A DNA stretch of 64,000 bases. Source: Aquarana catesbeiana. Lineage: Eukaryota > Chordata > Amphibia > Anura > Ranidae. Shown here in pieces: positions 33,074 through 44,575 of the stretch. Every line of letters begins with the position of its first letter. Within the stretch, counting starts at the first letter, position 1. A model generated the notes under the pieces. It was not told the origin of the DNA. It saw only the letters and a list, made by a program, of their open reading frames with translations, and searched no databases. The translations under genes were made by a program, and so were the position numbers. Location of the stretch: positions 441,304,147 to 441,368,146 of the forward strand of contig NC_133326.1 of assembly GCF_042186555.1 (NCBI RefSeq). The letters are read 5' to 3'.

Positions 33074-34394
33074 TTAAATTCCACTTTTCTCTGACTGGTT
33101 CTGCCCTCCATTCTGCATTATCTGTGACCTTAATCTGTCAAACAGTGCTAGAATGGGTTAGATCTTTCAAAGAATTTCTCCACTGATGGGGTAGATCCCT
33201 TTCTAATAGGTGGTGAAGGAGAAAAAGTCTGGAGAACTACACTTCTGTTGTGGTTGCCTATACACATATGCAGATACTGTATCTGCGCCTAGGTCGCTAG
33301 TTCATTGAGGTACGCTGACTCTTTGGTCCTGCCCTTGTCTCCCAGGCATCTCCACCAAGAGCTACATAATAAGTACTAAGAATAAGTACAACCGGGCCCG
33401 TTTTCTTAGTAATCCCACAGGGTGAGAAGAAAGCTTGCAGCTTTTAGCATGAAGGTGCTCTACTGTTAAGAGTGGGAAGATCATCAGGTGGTTTGACCCT
33501 CATGCATTCAGGTGCAGAGTGTCCCTTCGGGCTTTTAAGCTGACCCTTATCCCGTCCTTCAGCTGTTCACCCTCTTTTGCCAGTGGCTCTTGCTCTAGTT
33601 CCAGTCAGTTTGACTTCTGGAGCCATGTCCCATCCTGATCTCCACACTCCATCTCAGGCTAGTGTGCCTTTTTTTTTTTTTTTTCTCTTTACTGAGCTTG
33701 TAAGGTTATCAATGATACCTGTTACCTCCACCTGCTGTCCCCTTCCACCTGCCAGAGCAATGCTCTGACCTGTCAGGTTTTCTGTTTCCAGCTGCCGCCG
33801 CCTTTGCCATTAGAGGGATATAAACCCTCAGTGTCACATTCTTATACTGGATACCTCTGAAAGCATTGTTTTCTGTTTTTGGCCTAGTCCCTGTAGTGGC
33901 ATGCCCACTGTTGGAACACCCTGATGACCTTCCAGAAAAAGAGCAGTTATAAGGCACCCTATCGGACAACATTCCCTCAAAGGGCCTACAATTTTCTGCC
34001 AGATCTGGTTTTGTCAGGATTCAGTTTTGTTACTTGTCTGTACACCAGCCTAGCTTCGCACTGGAAGGGCCCCCGAGCATGTTTGGCAATGGCTCGTCAT
34101 ATTTAGATAGGAGTTAACCATCTCTCCTCAATTGCAGGAGCCTCAAGTGTTGAGGGACCTTTCCTTTAGTGGCACCTTTCTCCCATTTTTTTAGCTTACC
34201 TTCACCCCTTTCTCTGATACTGATATGGTTCCATTGCAGACTAAGGTGTCTGCCTCTAAAGACCAGGTAGACCCAGCAGGATCACAAAGACGTCTTCTCA
34301 TTCAGAGGCTGATGCACACATCTCTTCCTACCTTCAGGGAACCAATTTCTTTGGAGAATTATGGTCTTTGGGGCAGCATTCTGATATTCAAGAA

Positions 34395-34525
34395 GAGGAA
34401 GTTCCTTCTATGTGTATCGTCCGCAAATGCAGACATTGAACGGTTTACCCCATTCTCCAGCTCGTTTATGAACAAATTAAAGAGGATTGGTCCCAGCACA
34501 GAACCCTGTGGTCCCAACACAGAAC
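34395..34525 (-). pseudogene. CR1-type LINE RT fragment, antisense
   Basis: On the minus strand the sequence reads 'QGSVLGPILFNLFINELENG' and then 'SAFADDT', the A and catalytic (FADD) RT boxes of CR1-like LINEs. Only this piece is present. It is the natural upstream neighbour of the 3' LINE piece at 37421-38222. Confidence 0.8.
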
Positions 34526-35435
34526 TGTACTAGAATCATTCAGGGTGGACATCCTTCGCTGCCCTAATAAGTCTTGTTGAATCTGGAGTATTCTTAGATC
34601 TTTGATTCCAGGACTCAAGATTTGTCAGGATACTTTTTCAGCAGTGTTCCCTTTTTAGGGCTCATCCCAGAGGTTTCTTTTTGCATAACTGATGAATACA
34701 TCTAGTTATTCTTAAGTTTATCAGTGTTGCATTCCATCTCTTCAGTTTATAGTTTGGTTCTAACCTTCCTCTCATGTCTACGCTTGTTGGGGTTTTGTCC
34801 ATGCAGCAAGCCCTACAGCCATGTTGTCTTAGTGGAATCACGTCATGCATCCTCTGTTGGACTAAGTAGTAATTTTCACGCCCTTTACAGGTTGTGTTCC
34901 TAATCTGTTTAGGGTCATTTAGACTTCTTTGATCAGGCTCACCTTGAGGAGGTTATGTTTTAAGGTTCAGTGTTCTCGTTTGTTAACTTTATGGGGTCAG
35001 GTAAGTAGAGTCTAGGGGCCTCCTTTCTAGACTGGCTACCGGTTTTATATCTGGTACCTGTTTCTACTAGGTATTTGTTCTCTTTCCTTGTTAACATGTT
35101 GGTTTTAGGTTTTACCTCCTAAATTGGAATTTATTGTCCCACTTCTTGATTGGTTCAGGCTATGCAACTTCTAGCTTGGCTATAATTTGGCACTCCCTTC
35201 CATGTTGACTCATCTTCACTGATTGACTACTGTTTCCTTCTAAACTTGGGGATCAGCTTTATGCTCCATGTCTTTTTTTGCTTTATAAGCTTCCCCTATC
35301 AGGCAGGGGATTCAGCTTCATCCTTTTGTCTGTTTTGGGGCTGGTCCCTCAGGCTGCTCTTGAGTTGCAGGCAGCCAGTTGTTAGTTGCCCACTCCTCAT
35401 TTGGGCTGCTTTTGGATGTCCCTGCAGTTAACGTC
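34526..35435. other. Unassigned, possibly DIRS 3' region
   Basis: No intact frame. The end (35390-35435, 'tggatgtccctgcagttaacgtctctaaatggacag') resembles the 'gggacatccc...' ICR segment of other DIRS copies, which suggests that an older DIRS 3' end abuts the DIRS family-2 left end. Confidence 0.35.
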
Positions 35436-36159
35436 TCTAAATGGACAGTAAAAATTATAATAGTATTTTTGTACTCGCCAAAAAATCCTTTTCTCTTACG
35501 TTAATTGACAGACACAGCTCTTAAGCTTCTTGGCTATAGGGTTTTATAGCTCCACCTACAGAAGTAAGACTAGGTGGGAAAAATGCCCCCCTCCTCTGTT
35601 GCTGCCATATACTCTGAGGAGGCAGCAGCCATTTTTGATGTTTCATGTACACCTGTAGAGGCAACCATTTACCTGTGGACTGGCGATTGGGCATTTCCTG
35701 GAGACTGGTGGGTGGCCATTTTGGCATCGTCCTTTCTTCATATGGCCGGTGACGACCTTAAGCTAGTGACCATTTTGCTGGGGATTGCGGTGGCCAATTT
35801 CTTGCAGATGGCGATCATCTTTCATCCCATGCTTCCTTGGTATATTACAGGGGGGGCAATTTCCTGTTACTCCAGACTGACGTGATTTACATGCGGTCTC
35901 CAGCCTCAGGACAGTGAGGACGGCTCACAGAGCTCCTCCCTAGCAGCCATTCTGGTCAGTGGTGAGTCCTTCTGGAGTAACCCCCTCTTTGCTGTGGCCA
36001 CACAGGGGTGTTTTTGGCCCTTTGTCCTGGTGGCCTCTCCTCAGCAGTGCCTGGTCCCCATGGAGTCTCAGGCACAAGCTTCCCCTGCAGCAAGTTCCTT
36101 TGGGTCTTCTGTCCCATTAGACACACTATCCGCTGTCCTTTTAGGCATTTGTCTCTAGG

Positions 36160-37330
36160 GTGGAGGGTACATTTGGGCGCAAGGCAAGCAAAACGCATTC
36201 CCCGCCCTCACCTTCTGTTTCAGAGGCTTTTGAGCTTGGGTTAACCTCTGCGATCATGGGCCTAGTTTTCCCTGCAGGTCCAGATGACACAATTCTGAAG
36301 TTCTCTGCCTCTGTTACCATGCATGAAAAGGTTCTGGTGGCAGCACTGATTACCTCTGTGCAGGAGACGTTGAAAATGGATACGTCTGGGGCTGTCGACA
36401 AGGTGGCCATCCCCTTTGGTATGCCCAAAAAGCTCAGTCCACTAAGATTTTTCCTTACCCCGCAAATTTTGATACATTTATTTACCAAGAGTATGATTGT
36501 CCGAAGTACCCCTTTGGGGTCCCAAAGCATTTTTCGGTAGGTTACCTCTTTGAGGAGGCCATTTTGAAAAAGTGGACCTCTCCTCCTGTGGTGGATCCCC
36601 CATCTCTAGGTTGAAAAAAGCAACCATGATACCAGTGGAGGAGTTTTCCTCCTTTTAAGGATCCGGTGGACCATAAGGCGGAATCAGTCACTTTCCCTAT
36701 ATTTACTATTGCCAGTTTGGCTCTGCCGCCTGTGTTGACCATGGCCCTGGTGTCCTTATGACAAGTACAAAAAAAAAAAGTGTCCTTATGACAAGGTCTG
36801 GCTAAAGGACAGGTCTCCCCGCTGTATGTGGAACTGGCTAATTGTGTTGGTTACAAAATTAAATGTAATTCTTGTCCATCAGAGAAATTCTTTCTGTGAA
36901 GTCTTTGTCTCCCCCGTCTCGCCTGTGAGCTCTGCACAGAGTGGTGCAGATTTACTACTTCATGGGGTGACTGCCCTGGTCCCAGTGCTGTTTGGAGGGT
37001 TTAATTCCAACCTGTTTACAGTTCTGGAGGAGGACAGAGTTCGCCCGATGCTGGGACTCATGGCCCTGAATTGCTATGTGTGTTTTGCAGAAGTATGGAT
37101 TCCATTCGTTCAGAAGTGACCTCCCTTTATCGGCGATTTCCTGGCCTCCATATACATCAAGGATGCATACTTGCAGGTCCCCATCTGTGATGGATATCAA
37201 TGCTTCTTGTGTTTTGCAATTGGGGACACTCCTAATTTTGTGGCCCTTTCCTTTGGCCTGGTCTCTGCCCCTTGAGTTTTTACCAAGGTGCTGTGTAGCT
37301 ATTTGTCAGCACACCACGGACCTTCCACTA
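36160..37330 (+). pseudogene. DIRS-2 gag-like ORF and RT start
   Basis: A 126-residue open frame (36160-36537) without recognised domain occupies the gag position. 36955-37120 reads 'VPVLFGGFNSNLFTVLEEDRVRPMLGL', a decayed version of the RT 'GFYSNLFTVPK..G.VRPILDL' block. 37135-37300 continues with 'ASIYIKDAYLQVPI' and 'FVALSFGLVSAP', split by stops. Broken copy. Confidence 0.65.
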
Positions 37331-37375
37331 AAATTCAGACCAATTATGTCTGGTTCAGGGTTGATCACCCAACTG

Positions 37376-39042
37376 TTGGAATATTCCTTTGCTGGGGCAA
37401 GCTATGCAACCGGGTCCATTACATAGTTACATAGTCAGGTTGAAAAAAGACATAAGTCCATCCAGTTCAACCATAAAAAAAAAATTAAAAAAATATCGTA
37501 CAATCCAATATACCAAATTCTATACCCACAGTTGATCAAGAGGAAGGCAAAAAACCCCAGCAGAGCATGCTCCAATTTGCTACAGCAGGGGAAAAAATTC
37601 CTTCCTGATCCCCTCTGGCGGGAGTCTATTCCACATTTTCACAGCTCTTACTGTGAAGAAACCTTTCCGTATTTGGAGATGAAATCTCTCTTCCTCTAGG
37701 CGTAAAGAGTGCCACCTTGTCCACTGTGTTGATCGTAAAGTGAATAACTCAACACCAAGTTCACTATATGGACCCCTTATATTTTTGAACATGTTGATCA
37801 TATCCCCCCTTATTCTCCCCTTCTCAAGAGTAAATTCAGTTCCTCTAATCTTTCCTCATAGCTGATCTCGTCCATTCCTCTTATCAGTTTGGTTGCCCTT
37901 CTCTGCACTTTGTCCAGTTCCCCGATATCCTTTTTCAGAACTGGTGCCCAAAACTGAACTGCATATTCCAGATGAGGTCTTACTAATGATTTGAACAGGG
38001 GCAAAATGATATCTCTCTCTTGAGTCCATACCTCTCTTAATACAAGAAAGGACTTTGCTCGCTTTGGAAACCGCAGCTTGGCATTGCATGCTACTATTGA
38101 GCTTATGATCTACCAAAACCCCCAGGTCCTTCTCCACTACGGATTCCCCCAGTTGTACTCCCCCTAGTATGTATGATGCATGCATATTCTTAGCCCCCAA
38201 GTGCATAACTTTACATTTAAAATGTCTTTTCCAGGTCGAATTGAATGGTACCCTGGCCTCGTGTCCAAAGAAACGAGGTTTTACCTGTAACGCTTCTCTT
38301 TTTAGAGAGCTGGACCCCGGCATCCAGTATTTGTTTTTTTCAGCAATATTCCTGGCCAGGTGCTTTGCAGTCCCAGGGCTGTGGATCCCCTGATAAAAAG
38401 GGGGCCCCAGTCCCTGAAGGTTTTTTAACGGAGCCCACCGTGAGTGGTGAAGATGATTGGGTCTGTTACCACAGAACCCTGCAGCTGGATAAGGTAAGGG
38501 AGATTCCTAATGAATTTTTCTAAGTCTTATGGGTTTTTCACCTTTTAATTAAATGTTGTCATGCCTATAGTCCCCACCGGGGTGATGTAAGAAGGCATGA
38601 GGATATCGCCTTTGGGCGCAGTGTGCTGCAGACTGCAGTATAAGTCCTCTGATCTCATGGTGCCCTTTTTTTGTTGTGTCTTACTCCCCTCAGGTGGCAT
38701 TGCTCTGGGACATCCCATACAGTTATTACTGTGGCTGTGTGTCCCGTGATGTATGATAAAGAAAATAGGATTTTTATAACCCCTTACCTGTAAAATCCTT
38801 TTCTTGGAGTACATCACGGGACACAGAGGTCCCTCCCCTCTTTCTGGTTACACATGTATTGCTTTGCTACAAAACTGAGGTATTTTCGGTAAAGGGAGGG
38901 GTTATATGGGGAATAACTTCCTCTTTAGGGTGTGCCAGCCACCTGAAGGTGCCATATAACCCATACAGTTATTACTGTGGCTCTATGTCCCGTGATATAC
39001 TCCAAGAAAAGGATTTTACAGGTAAGCTGTTATAAAAATCCT
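37376..39042 (+). mobile_element. DIRS-1 copy b: internally deleted leader-plus-3'-end
   Basis: 37376-37420 and 38223-38577 match the leader of the 21-kb copy (21380-21780). At 38578-38583 this jumps to 'gatgtaagaaggcatgaggatatcgcc', which in the 21-kb copy lies 5.4 kb downstream (27172). Thus gag, RT, RNase H and recombinase are deleted, with 'ggtg' at the junction in both parents. ICR at 38700-38825 and right end to 39040 are kept. The left terminal repeat is missing. A CR1 piece is inserted in the leader. Confidence 0.75.
37421..38222 (-). mobile_element. CR1 LINE 3' fragment, antisense
   Basis: Minus-strand frames: 37856-38222 'KCKVMHLGAKN' and 'EKDLGVLVD'; 37810-38004 'SLVRPHLEYAVQFWAP' and 'LDKVQRRATKLI'; 37580-37801 'YSELGVELFTLR' and 'FFTVRAVKMWNRLP'. 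This is the fixed order at the end of CR1 ORF2. The 3' end is at 37421 (complement of 'acatagttacatagtcagg', preceding 'ttgaaaaaagacataagtcc'). 5' truncated. Inserted in a DIRS leader. Confidence 0.88.
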
Positions 39043-39129
39043 TTTTTTTTTTGCTAGTGTCTAAGGTGTTGGTCACGAGTGAAGATGTGCTCTGAAGAGC
39101 TCCGCTGGAGGGATCCTTACTGGATTTAA

Positions 39130-40058
39130 CCACTTCAGCTCCAGAAGAATTTACCCCCTTCCTGACCAGAGCACGTTTTGCGATTCGGCACTGCGTCGCT
39201 TTAACTAACAATTGACCTTTTTTTCCCACAAATAGAGCTTTCTTTTGGTGGTATTTGATCACCTCTGCGGTTTTTATTTTTGTGCTATAAACAAAAAAAT
39301 AGCGACACTTTTGAAAAAAAACGCACTATTTTTTACTTTTTGCTATAATAAATATCCCCAAACATTTTTGTTCCCTCAGTTTAGGCCGATACGTATTCTT
39401 TTACATATTTTTGGTAAAAAAAAAAAACGAAATAAGCGTTTGGTTGGTTTGCGCAAAAGTTATAACGTCTACAAAATGGGAGATAGTTTTATGGCATTTT
39501 GATTGATGATTTTTGTTTTTTTTTTTTTTTTTTTTTTTTTACTAGTAATGGCGGCGATCAGCGATTTTTATCATGACTGCGATATTATGGCGGACACATC
39601 AGACAATTTTGACACATTTTTGGGACCATTGGCATTAATACAGCGATCAATGCAAAAAAATTGCATTGATTACTGTAAAAATGTCACTGGCAGTGCAGGG
39701 GTTAACCACTAGGTGGTGCTGCAGGGGTTAAGTGTGTCCTAGGGAATGATTCTAACTGTGGGGGGGAGGGGGCTGTGTGACTGATCAGCGCTCCCGATTA
39801 CAGGGAGAGTTGATCAGTGACAGTGTCACTAGGCAGAATGGGGAGATGCTTGTTTACATTAGCATCTCCCTGTTCTTCCCCACCGTGAGACGATCGCAGG
39901 TATCCCCGGGCCATCGGGTCCGCGGGACTCGCGGTCACAGAGCTCCCTGCGCGCGCCTGCCCGCGAGCCAACTCTTATCAGGCAAAGTACAGGTAGGTTA
40001 ATCGGCCTGTACGTGCCCTTCTGCTGCAGTATATCTGCGTGAGGCGGTCGGGAAGCGG
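39130..40058. mobile_element. TTAA element, 'CCACTT...GAAGCGG' family (929 bp)
   Basis: TTAA (39126-39129) then CCACTTCAGCTCC; right end GGCGGTCGGGAAGCGG followed by TTAA (40059-40062). It shares A/T-rich interior motifs with 16149-17312. Internal T-run 39517-39540. No transposase. Confidence 0.75.
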
Positions 40059-40264
40059 TTAAACAGCCTCTAAGACCAAAGGTGGCTAATCGGGGTGAGC
40101 TGTTGGGATTGTCAGTTGCAGCTGCTTCCAATCTTCCAGCCCCTGTTTGTTACTGAAGACTTTTGTCCTCAGCTTTGGTTGGGTTACTATAGAGGTAAGC
40201 TTTTAATCACATCCTCTTCCCGGAGTGTAAAGAAACGCGATAGATCTCCCTTCCCCACACCGGG

Positions 40265-40640
40265 CCCTCAAGCAGCAGTGATCACATAAAAACACGTGAT
40301 CGCATAACATGACCACAAAAATACTTGTTTGGATGGATATGCGTGGTGTTTACATAATCGCATAAGATGCTTGATCGCACAATGGTGCTTGGTCACACAA
40401 GGGTGCTGGATCGCACAAAATGCTTAATCGCATAAGATGTTTGATCGCACAAGATGCTTAGTCACACAAGGTGCTTGGTCACACAAGATGCTGGATCGCA
40501 CAGGGATGTTTGACCGCATAAGATGCTTCATAGCACAAGGGTGCTTGAGTGCACAAGATCACACACGGATGTTTGATCACGCAGAGAGGCTTGATCGCCT
40601 AAAGTTGCATGATTGCCTAAACATGCATGGTTGCATAATA
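40265..40640. repeat. Degenerate tandem array, 14-17 bp units
   Basis: About two dozen variants of 'gcttgatcgcacaagat' (gcttggtcacacaaggt, gctggatcgcacaaaat, tttgaccgcataagat, ...). It decays rightward into 'gcatgattgcctaaac' forms. Located in the leader/gag zone of a DIRS copy. Too short and variable to be a CRISPR, and the context is eukaryotic. Confidence 0.8.
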
Positions 40641-41157
40641 AAACATGTTAATACATGTTTACTTAAAATATACAGTATTCCTCATGTTTGCATAGGAATG
40701 CATGTCTGCATTGCGTAATGTGGCTTAACACGTTTCATAAACGCATGCTTACTTTGCAAAGATGCTTGTTCCATGGCACGTGTTGCATGCGACTGTACAG
40801 CGTGCACTTTTCATTTTTGCCTAAAAACACATTTGATGGACCATGCTTCCATGAACGCACGCTTCCATAAAGGCATATTGCTTTGATACATGCTGCATAC
40901 ATTAAAGCTGTATACGTATGTACTTGCTTCTTTTGGAACTATTTTCCTATGTTTATTTGCATAAAACTACGGAACTGCCTCGGGAGAAGCCTACAAACTA
41001 CAAAACAGAGTCCCAAGGCATCCTTATGATGGGGCGCCCCCCGCTCGATCAAGGTGGGGGAAGACTTCTGTGTTTTTTTTCAGGGGCTTGGCAAGAAGAG
41101 ATCCTTGACGGATCGGTCAACTCTGTGGTAGCTCTAGGCTACTCCCCAAAGACCCTA

Positions 41158-41370
41158 TGAAAGTAAGCCTTTGGCGCTGTTTGGAGCAGCCCTCCCCTCC
41201 AGCTTGAAGGGGAACCCACCCGCCGGCAGACCGAGCCAGGTACTGCATGGGCCCTGCCGCCCCTTACCTGGGAGGGGCAGGGGAGACTCGGAAGGTTTGG
41301 AAACCTTGATCCCGGGCACCCTTCGCGAGGGGGACGTCCGGCCAGGTGCCTGGACGCTCATGGCCTAGGA
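41158..41370. other. GC-rich unassigned insertion in DIRS copy c
   Basis: Lies between the RT-start block (ending 'ccccaaagaccctatgaaag') and the RT palm block ('gaattcagtttgcggccttgcccttc'). It replaces about 240 bp of RT found in sister copies. It contains 'cttacctgggaggggcaggggagactcgg', superficially like U1 RNA, but the rest does not match. Confidence 0.4.
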
Positions 41371-42493
41371 GGAATTCAGTTTGCGGCCTTGCCCTTCGGG
41401 TTAGCCACCGCTCCCCGGGTGATTACAAAAGTTCTGGCCCCAGTACTAGCAAGACTAAGAGACCAGGGTATAGCGGTAGTGGCATACCTTGATCTACAGC
41501 AGCAGGTTGTCTGTCGTTGGCACGATTAAATCAAGGGTGTCTAGTACAGTTGGTTAACTGGAACACCTGGGCTGGATTCTCAACCTAGAGAAATCATCCT
41601 TGCGATCAGTAAGGATTATTTTTGCCCCAGGCAAAATCGATGCTATAAGGAAGCTGGTCCAGATGGTCAAAGTGAGGAAGGGTTCTTCCATTTGTCTTGG
41701 CATGAGGTTGCTAGGGAAGATGCTGGCTTCATTCGAAGCAGGTCCCTATGTCCAGTTTCAAGATTGGTGCAATACAGTATTCTGTCTGCTTGGAACAGGA
41801 AGGCCTAAACCTTGGATTATCCAATAAATCTGGCCCCAAGGGTGCGCCAGAGTCTCAGTTGGTGGTTGATAACCAGGGATTTTCAGGAAGGGAAATACTT
41901 CATTCCGGTTACTATAATACAAAAGAGACTGTGGGACTTTAAATGAGGTCCATGACCATAGGGTCAAGGTATCTCCATCCCTGCTTCAAATGAAAAACTG
42001 AAGTAGTAGAACCTCCACCCATACTTACAGAACCACCCATGGGACTCCGGTGTGGCAGGATCACCAATGGTGGGCCAGGATCAAACAAACAGCACGGGAG
42101 CTGAGGCGGCATATGAAGGCATGGCATACGGGAACAGAAAAGATGCAATGCTGATGCAGGGTGTTAAGGGATAGATGGTCCCAAAAATCTGAATAGCATA
42201 AAATGAAAATGAATGATGAGATAAAAAAGGGAAAGGATGAAAAATGAAAAACAATGAAAAAATGGAGGGGGCAAAAGGCATTGCCACCTACTGAGGGGTT
42301 ACCTGAATTCCGAATGTGTGAGAAACTGTTTGACCCTGGCCCACCATTGGTCATCTTGCCACACCGGAGTCCCATGGGTGGTTCTGTAGGTATGCGTGGA
42401 GGTTCTACTACTTCCCCTCAACTTAACTCACATGCTAATTTGTACACTCAGTCTGACCCAATACTTATTATTTTTTAGGCTTTGGCCACAATT

Positions 42494-42533
42494 GCTCCTG
42501 ATGAGTGGTTACCAACCACGAAACGTGTCGAGC
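42494..42533 (+). ncRNA. Hammerhead ribozyme with intact core
   Basis: All parts in order: stem I 5' strand GCTC (42494-42497); CTGATGA (42498-42504); stem II GTGGTT-ACC-AACCAC, 6 bp with a 3-nt loop (42505-42519); GAAA (42520-42523); minimal stem III AC/GT around a 2-nt loop; cleavage triplet GTC (42527-42529); stem I 3' strand GAGC (42530-42533), fully complementary to GCTC. Every invariant core base is present. Predicted self-cleavage is after C42529. The two-base-pair stem III is like that of the hammerheads known from Penelope-like elements and retrozymes, which often work as dimers. Activity is not shown by sequence alone. Confidence 0.85.
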
Positions 42534-42581
42534 TACGGTTGCTATACCCATGCATCTTTTATTCACAGTTACATCTAGATA

Positions 42582-43365
42582 CAGGGGGTCCCCGACTTAC
42601 GAACATCCGAGTTGCGAACAACTCCTACTTACGAACGGGGCCCGAATGACGTCACTGCCGGCCGAATCTTCCTCTCCTTGCTTGACTGAGCCGTTCCTGG
42701 CCTGCCCATCCACAGGCCTGGTACGGTCCGGTGGCCTGCCAGGCTACTAAAACTGCCCGTCGTGGCCGCGGCCTAGTGAAGCCTCCAGGATCCCCGGTCT
42801 TTCCTGCGCCGCTGCCCCGCCGAGGTGCACTGCGGCCGGCCAGCCTGCCCGGACTCGGATCACAGACACTGCTGCTGTCTCCATCCATCCATCTCCCTGC
42901 TGTGCCATCACACATCAGCTCCCCTCTCTCTGGTGTCTCCTGTCCCTGCTGCCATGTAAACAGTGAGAGGGGAGAGCTGTGCTGTGCTGTGGAAATCTAG
43001 CACAGTGCTGGGACTCCTGTTTTGGAGGTGACAGGGTCAATAAAGAGAACCTGTCACCTCCAATTGCTATCACACAGGGAATTGTTTTCTCCTGTGTGAT
43101 AGCAATAAAGTTTAAATGAAAAAAAATTGATAAAAATTAAAAAAAAAAATAAGAAATACAGTAATAATTAAATTAATAAAATAAAAAAGAAGTAATTAAA
43201 AAAGTAAAGAATAAGAAAAATAATATTAAAAATAAAAAAATTATACAAAAATAAATAAAAGACTGGATGTGCACTGAAAAAAAGGTACTGTTCCGACTTA
43301 CAAACAAATTCGACTTAAGAACAAACCTACAGTCCCTATCTTGTTCGTAACCCGGGGACCCCCTG
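42582..43365. mobile_element. Tigger/pogo-like MITE (784 bp)
   Basis: CAGGGGGTCCCCGACTTACG at the left is mirrored by a right end finishing CGGGGACCCCCTG, with TA duplications (42580-42581, 43366-43367). Subterminal 'cgacttacgaacatccgagttgcgaac' and its partner near 43300 pair imperfectly. An A/T-rich interior follows a GC-rich left half. Inserted in the hammerhead-bearing element. Confidence 0.85.
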
Positions 43366-43480
43366 TATGTGCAACATTGTGCCTATCCATGGTCATACTA
43401 GATTCCTACTTTTTATCTTGATATTTCATGTTTTTTAAGTCACTTACATTGAACCATCATGGTATATTGTGCCTTGCATG

Positions 43481-43481
<1 letters not shown>

Positions 43482-43551
<70 letters not shown>
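43482..43551. repeat. (TG)n(TA)n microsatellite
   Basis: A run of TG dinucleotides followed by TA dinucleotides, about 70 bp. Confidence 0.9.
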
Positions 43552-43719
43552 ACTTTATATGTTTATATGAAATGCATTATAAGACTCATAGTGTTGTGTG
43601 TCTTGTTTATATATTTTTTTTAATATGGAATAAATTTGATACAAATTTTTTTTTTTTTGTTCATGCTTCATTCAAAGTCCCAACCCTTTATTCAGTATTT
43701 CATTCCGGTTACTTGGAAA

Positions 43720-44575
43720 ATAACAAATAACCACGGATGCCAGCCTATTGGGCTGGGAAGCAGTCCTAGAAGAGACCTTTGTTTAAAGGAAATGGTCAGA
43801 ATTTGCGAAGTCCTTGCCCATCAACATCCTGAAGATTCGGGCAGTATATCTGGCTTTAATAGCCTGGACGTTCAGGTTGCGGAATGGTCCCGTCAGGATA
43901 CAGTCCGACTATGCCACAGCAGTTGGCTATTTCAATCACCAAAAAGGGGGCACCAAAAAACTCACGCAGCCCAGAGGGAGGTGAACCATGTTCTCTTGGA
44001 CAGAGGAACATGTTCCTTGCCTATCTGCAATCTTTATCCCAGGGGTGGAGAATCGGCAGGCAAATTTTTCTGAGCTGCCAACAGTTGTTCCCGGGAGAAT
44101 GGTCTTTACATCCCAATGTCTTTTCGAACAATATGCCAGAAATGGGGGAACCCCGGACATAGATCTATTAGCATCTAGGTTCAACAAGAAGTTGGACAGG
44201 TTTGTGTCAAGGACAAGGGATCTGCTCGCCTATGGGCCGGATGCTTTATGCTCCTTGGGATCAGTTCTTACTGATCTATGCGTTCCCTCCAGTTCTGCTG
44301 CTACCGTGACTGTTACACAGGCTCAGGAAGAAACGGAAGCCGGTAATTCTAGTGTCCCTGGCTGGCCCAGTAGATCCTGGTATGCAGGAATCTTAAAGAT
44401 GGCAGTAAAGGGACCTTTGATCTCTTCCATCTTGGGCAGGCCTGCTTCCCCAGGGGCCGGTGTTCCATCCTGCTTTACAAGTGCTAAATGTGTCGGTTTG
44501 GCTATTGAAACCCACATTCTAAAAAGTAGAGGGCTTTCAGGTTCAGTAGTAACTACCTGGATTAATGCAAGGTAG
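43720..44575 (+). pseudogene. DIRS RNase H and bridge region, copy c
   Basis: Frames at 43636-44073 and 43988-44575. The second holds 'HVPCLSAIFIPGVENRQANF' and 'DIDLLASRFNKK'. The first Asp of RNase H lies in an intact 'acggatgccag' (TDAS) near 43733. A frameshift separates the two frames around 43990. Confidence 0.7.

Larger units (their letters stand above)
31890..34140 (+). mobile_element. Decayed DIRS-like fragment, interrupted by two MITEs
   Basis: Disrupted frames 32210-32270 and 32455-32545 read like DIRS ORF1 ('PFERKFVSSP', 'ISCL..ETN', 'LLTFKDD'). The sequence continues after a MITE to about 33250. No RT box was found and the right part is unassigned. Family differs from those at 21 and 35 kb. 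Confidence 0.4.
39043..41912 (+). mobile_element. DIRS-1 copy c, left part
   Basis: 39055-39125 repeats the leader ('gtgttggtcacgagtgaagatgtgct'). After a MITE (39130-40058) a diverged leader or gag zone follows, with a tandem array. 40990-41157 matches the gag-end/RT-start block of the 48 and 52 kb copies ('gggaagacttctgtg', 'gtagctctaggctac'). 41371-41912 matches the RT palm to RNase H start ('TAPRVITKVLAPVLARLRDQG'-type frame). The Asp-Asp of YLDD is lost ('ataccttgatctacag'). It continues at 43699. Confidence 0.65.
41913..43698 (+). mobile_element. Hammerhead-bearing fold-back element (Penelope-like candidate)
   Basis: Identical 14-bp TTCATTCCGGTTAC occurs at 41899-41912 and 43699-43712. 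Sister DIRS copies are uninterrupted there, so this is a target duplication. 42003-42094 is the complement of 42327-42412 (fold-back). A hammerhead ribozyme follows at 42494-42533. A Tigger-like MITE (42582-43365) sits to the right. The right end is A/T rich with a (TG)n(TA)n run. No RT or endonuclease frame. Confidence 0.7.

Noticed and set aside
40265..40640. CRISPR-like repeat array
   Set aside because: Units are 14-17 bp, variable and contiguous without spacers, and the genome is eukaryotic.
41260..41300. U1 snRNA-like start 'cttacctgggaggggcaggggaga'
   Set aside because: Similarity stops after about 25 bases; no Sm site or stem-loop order of U1, no promoter elements.
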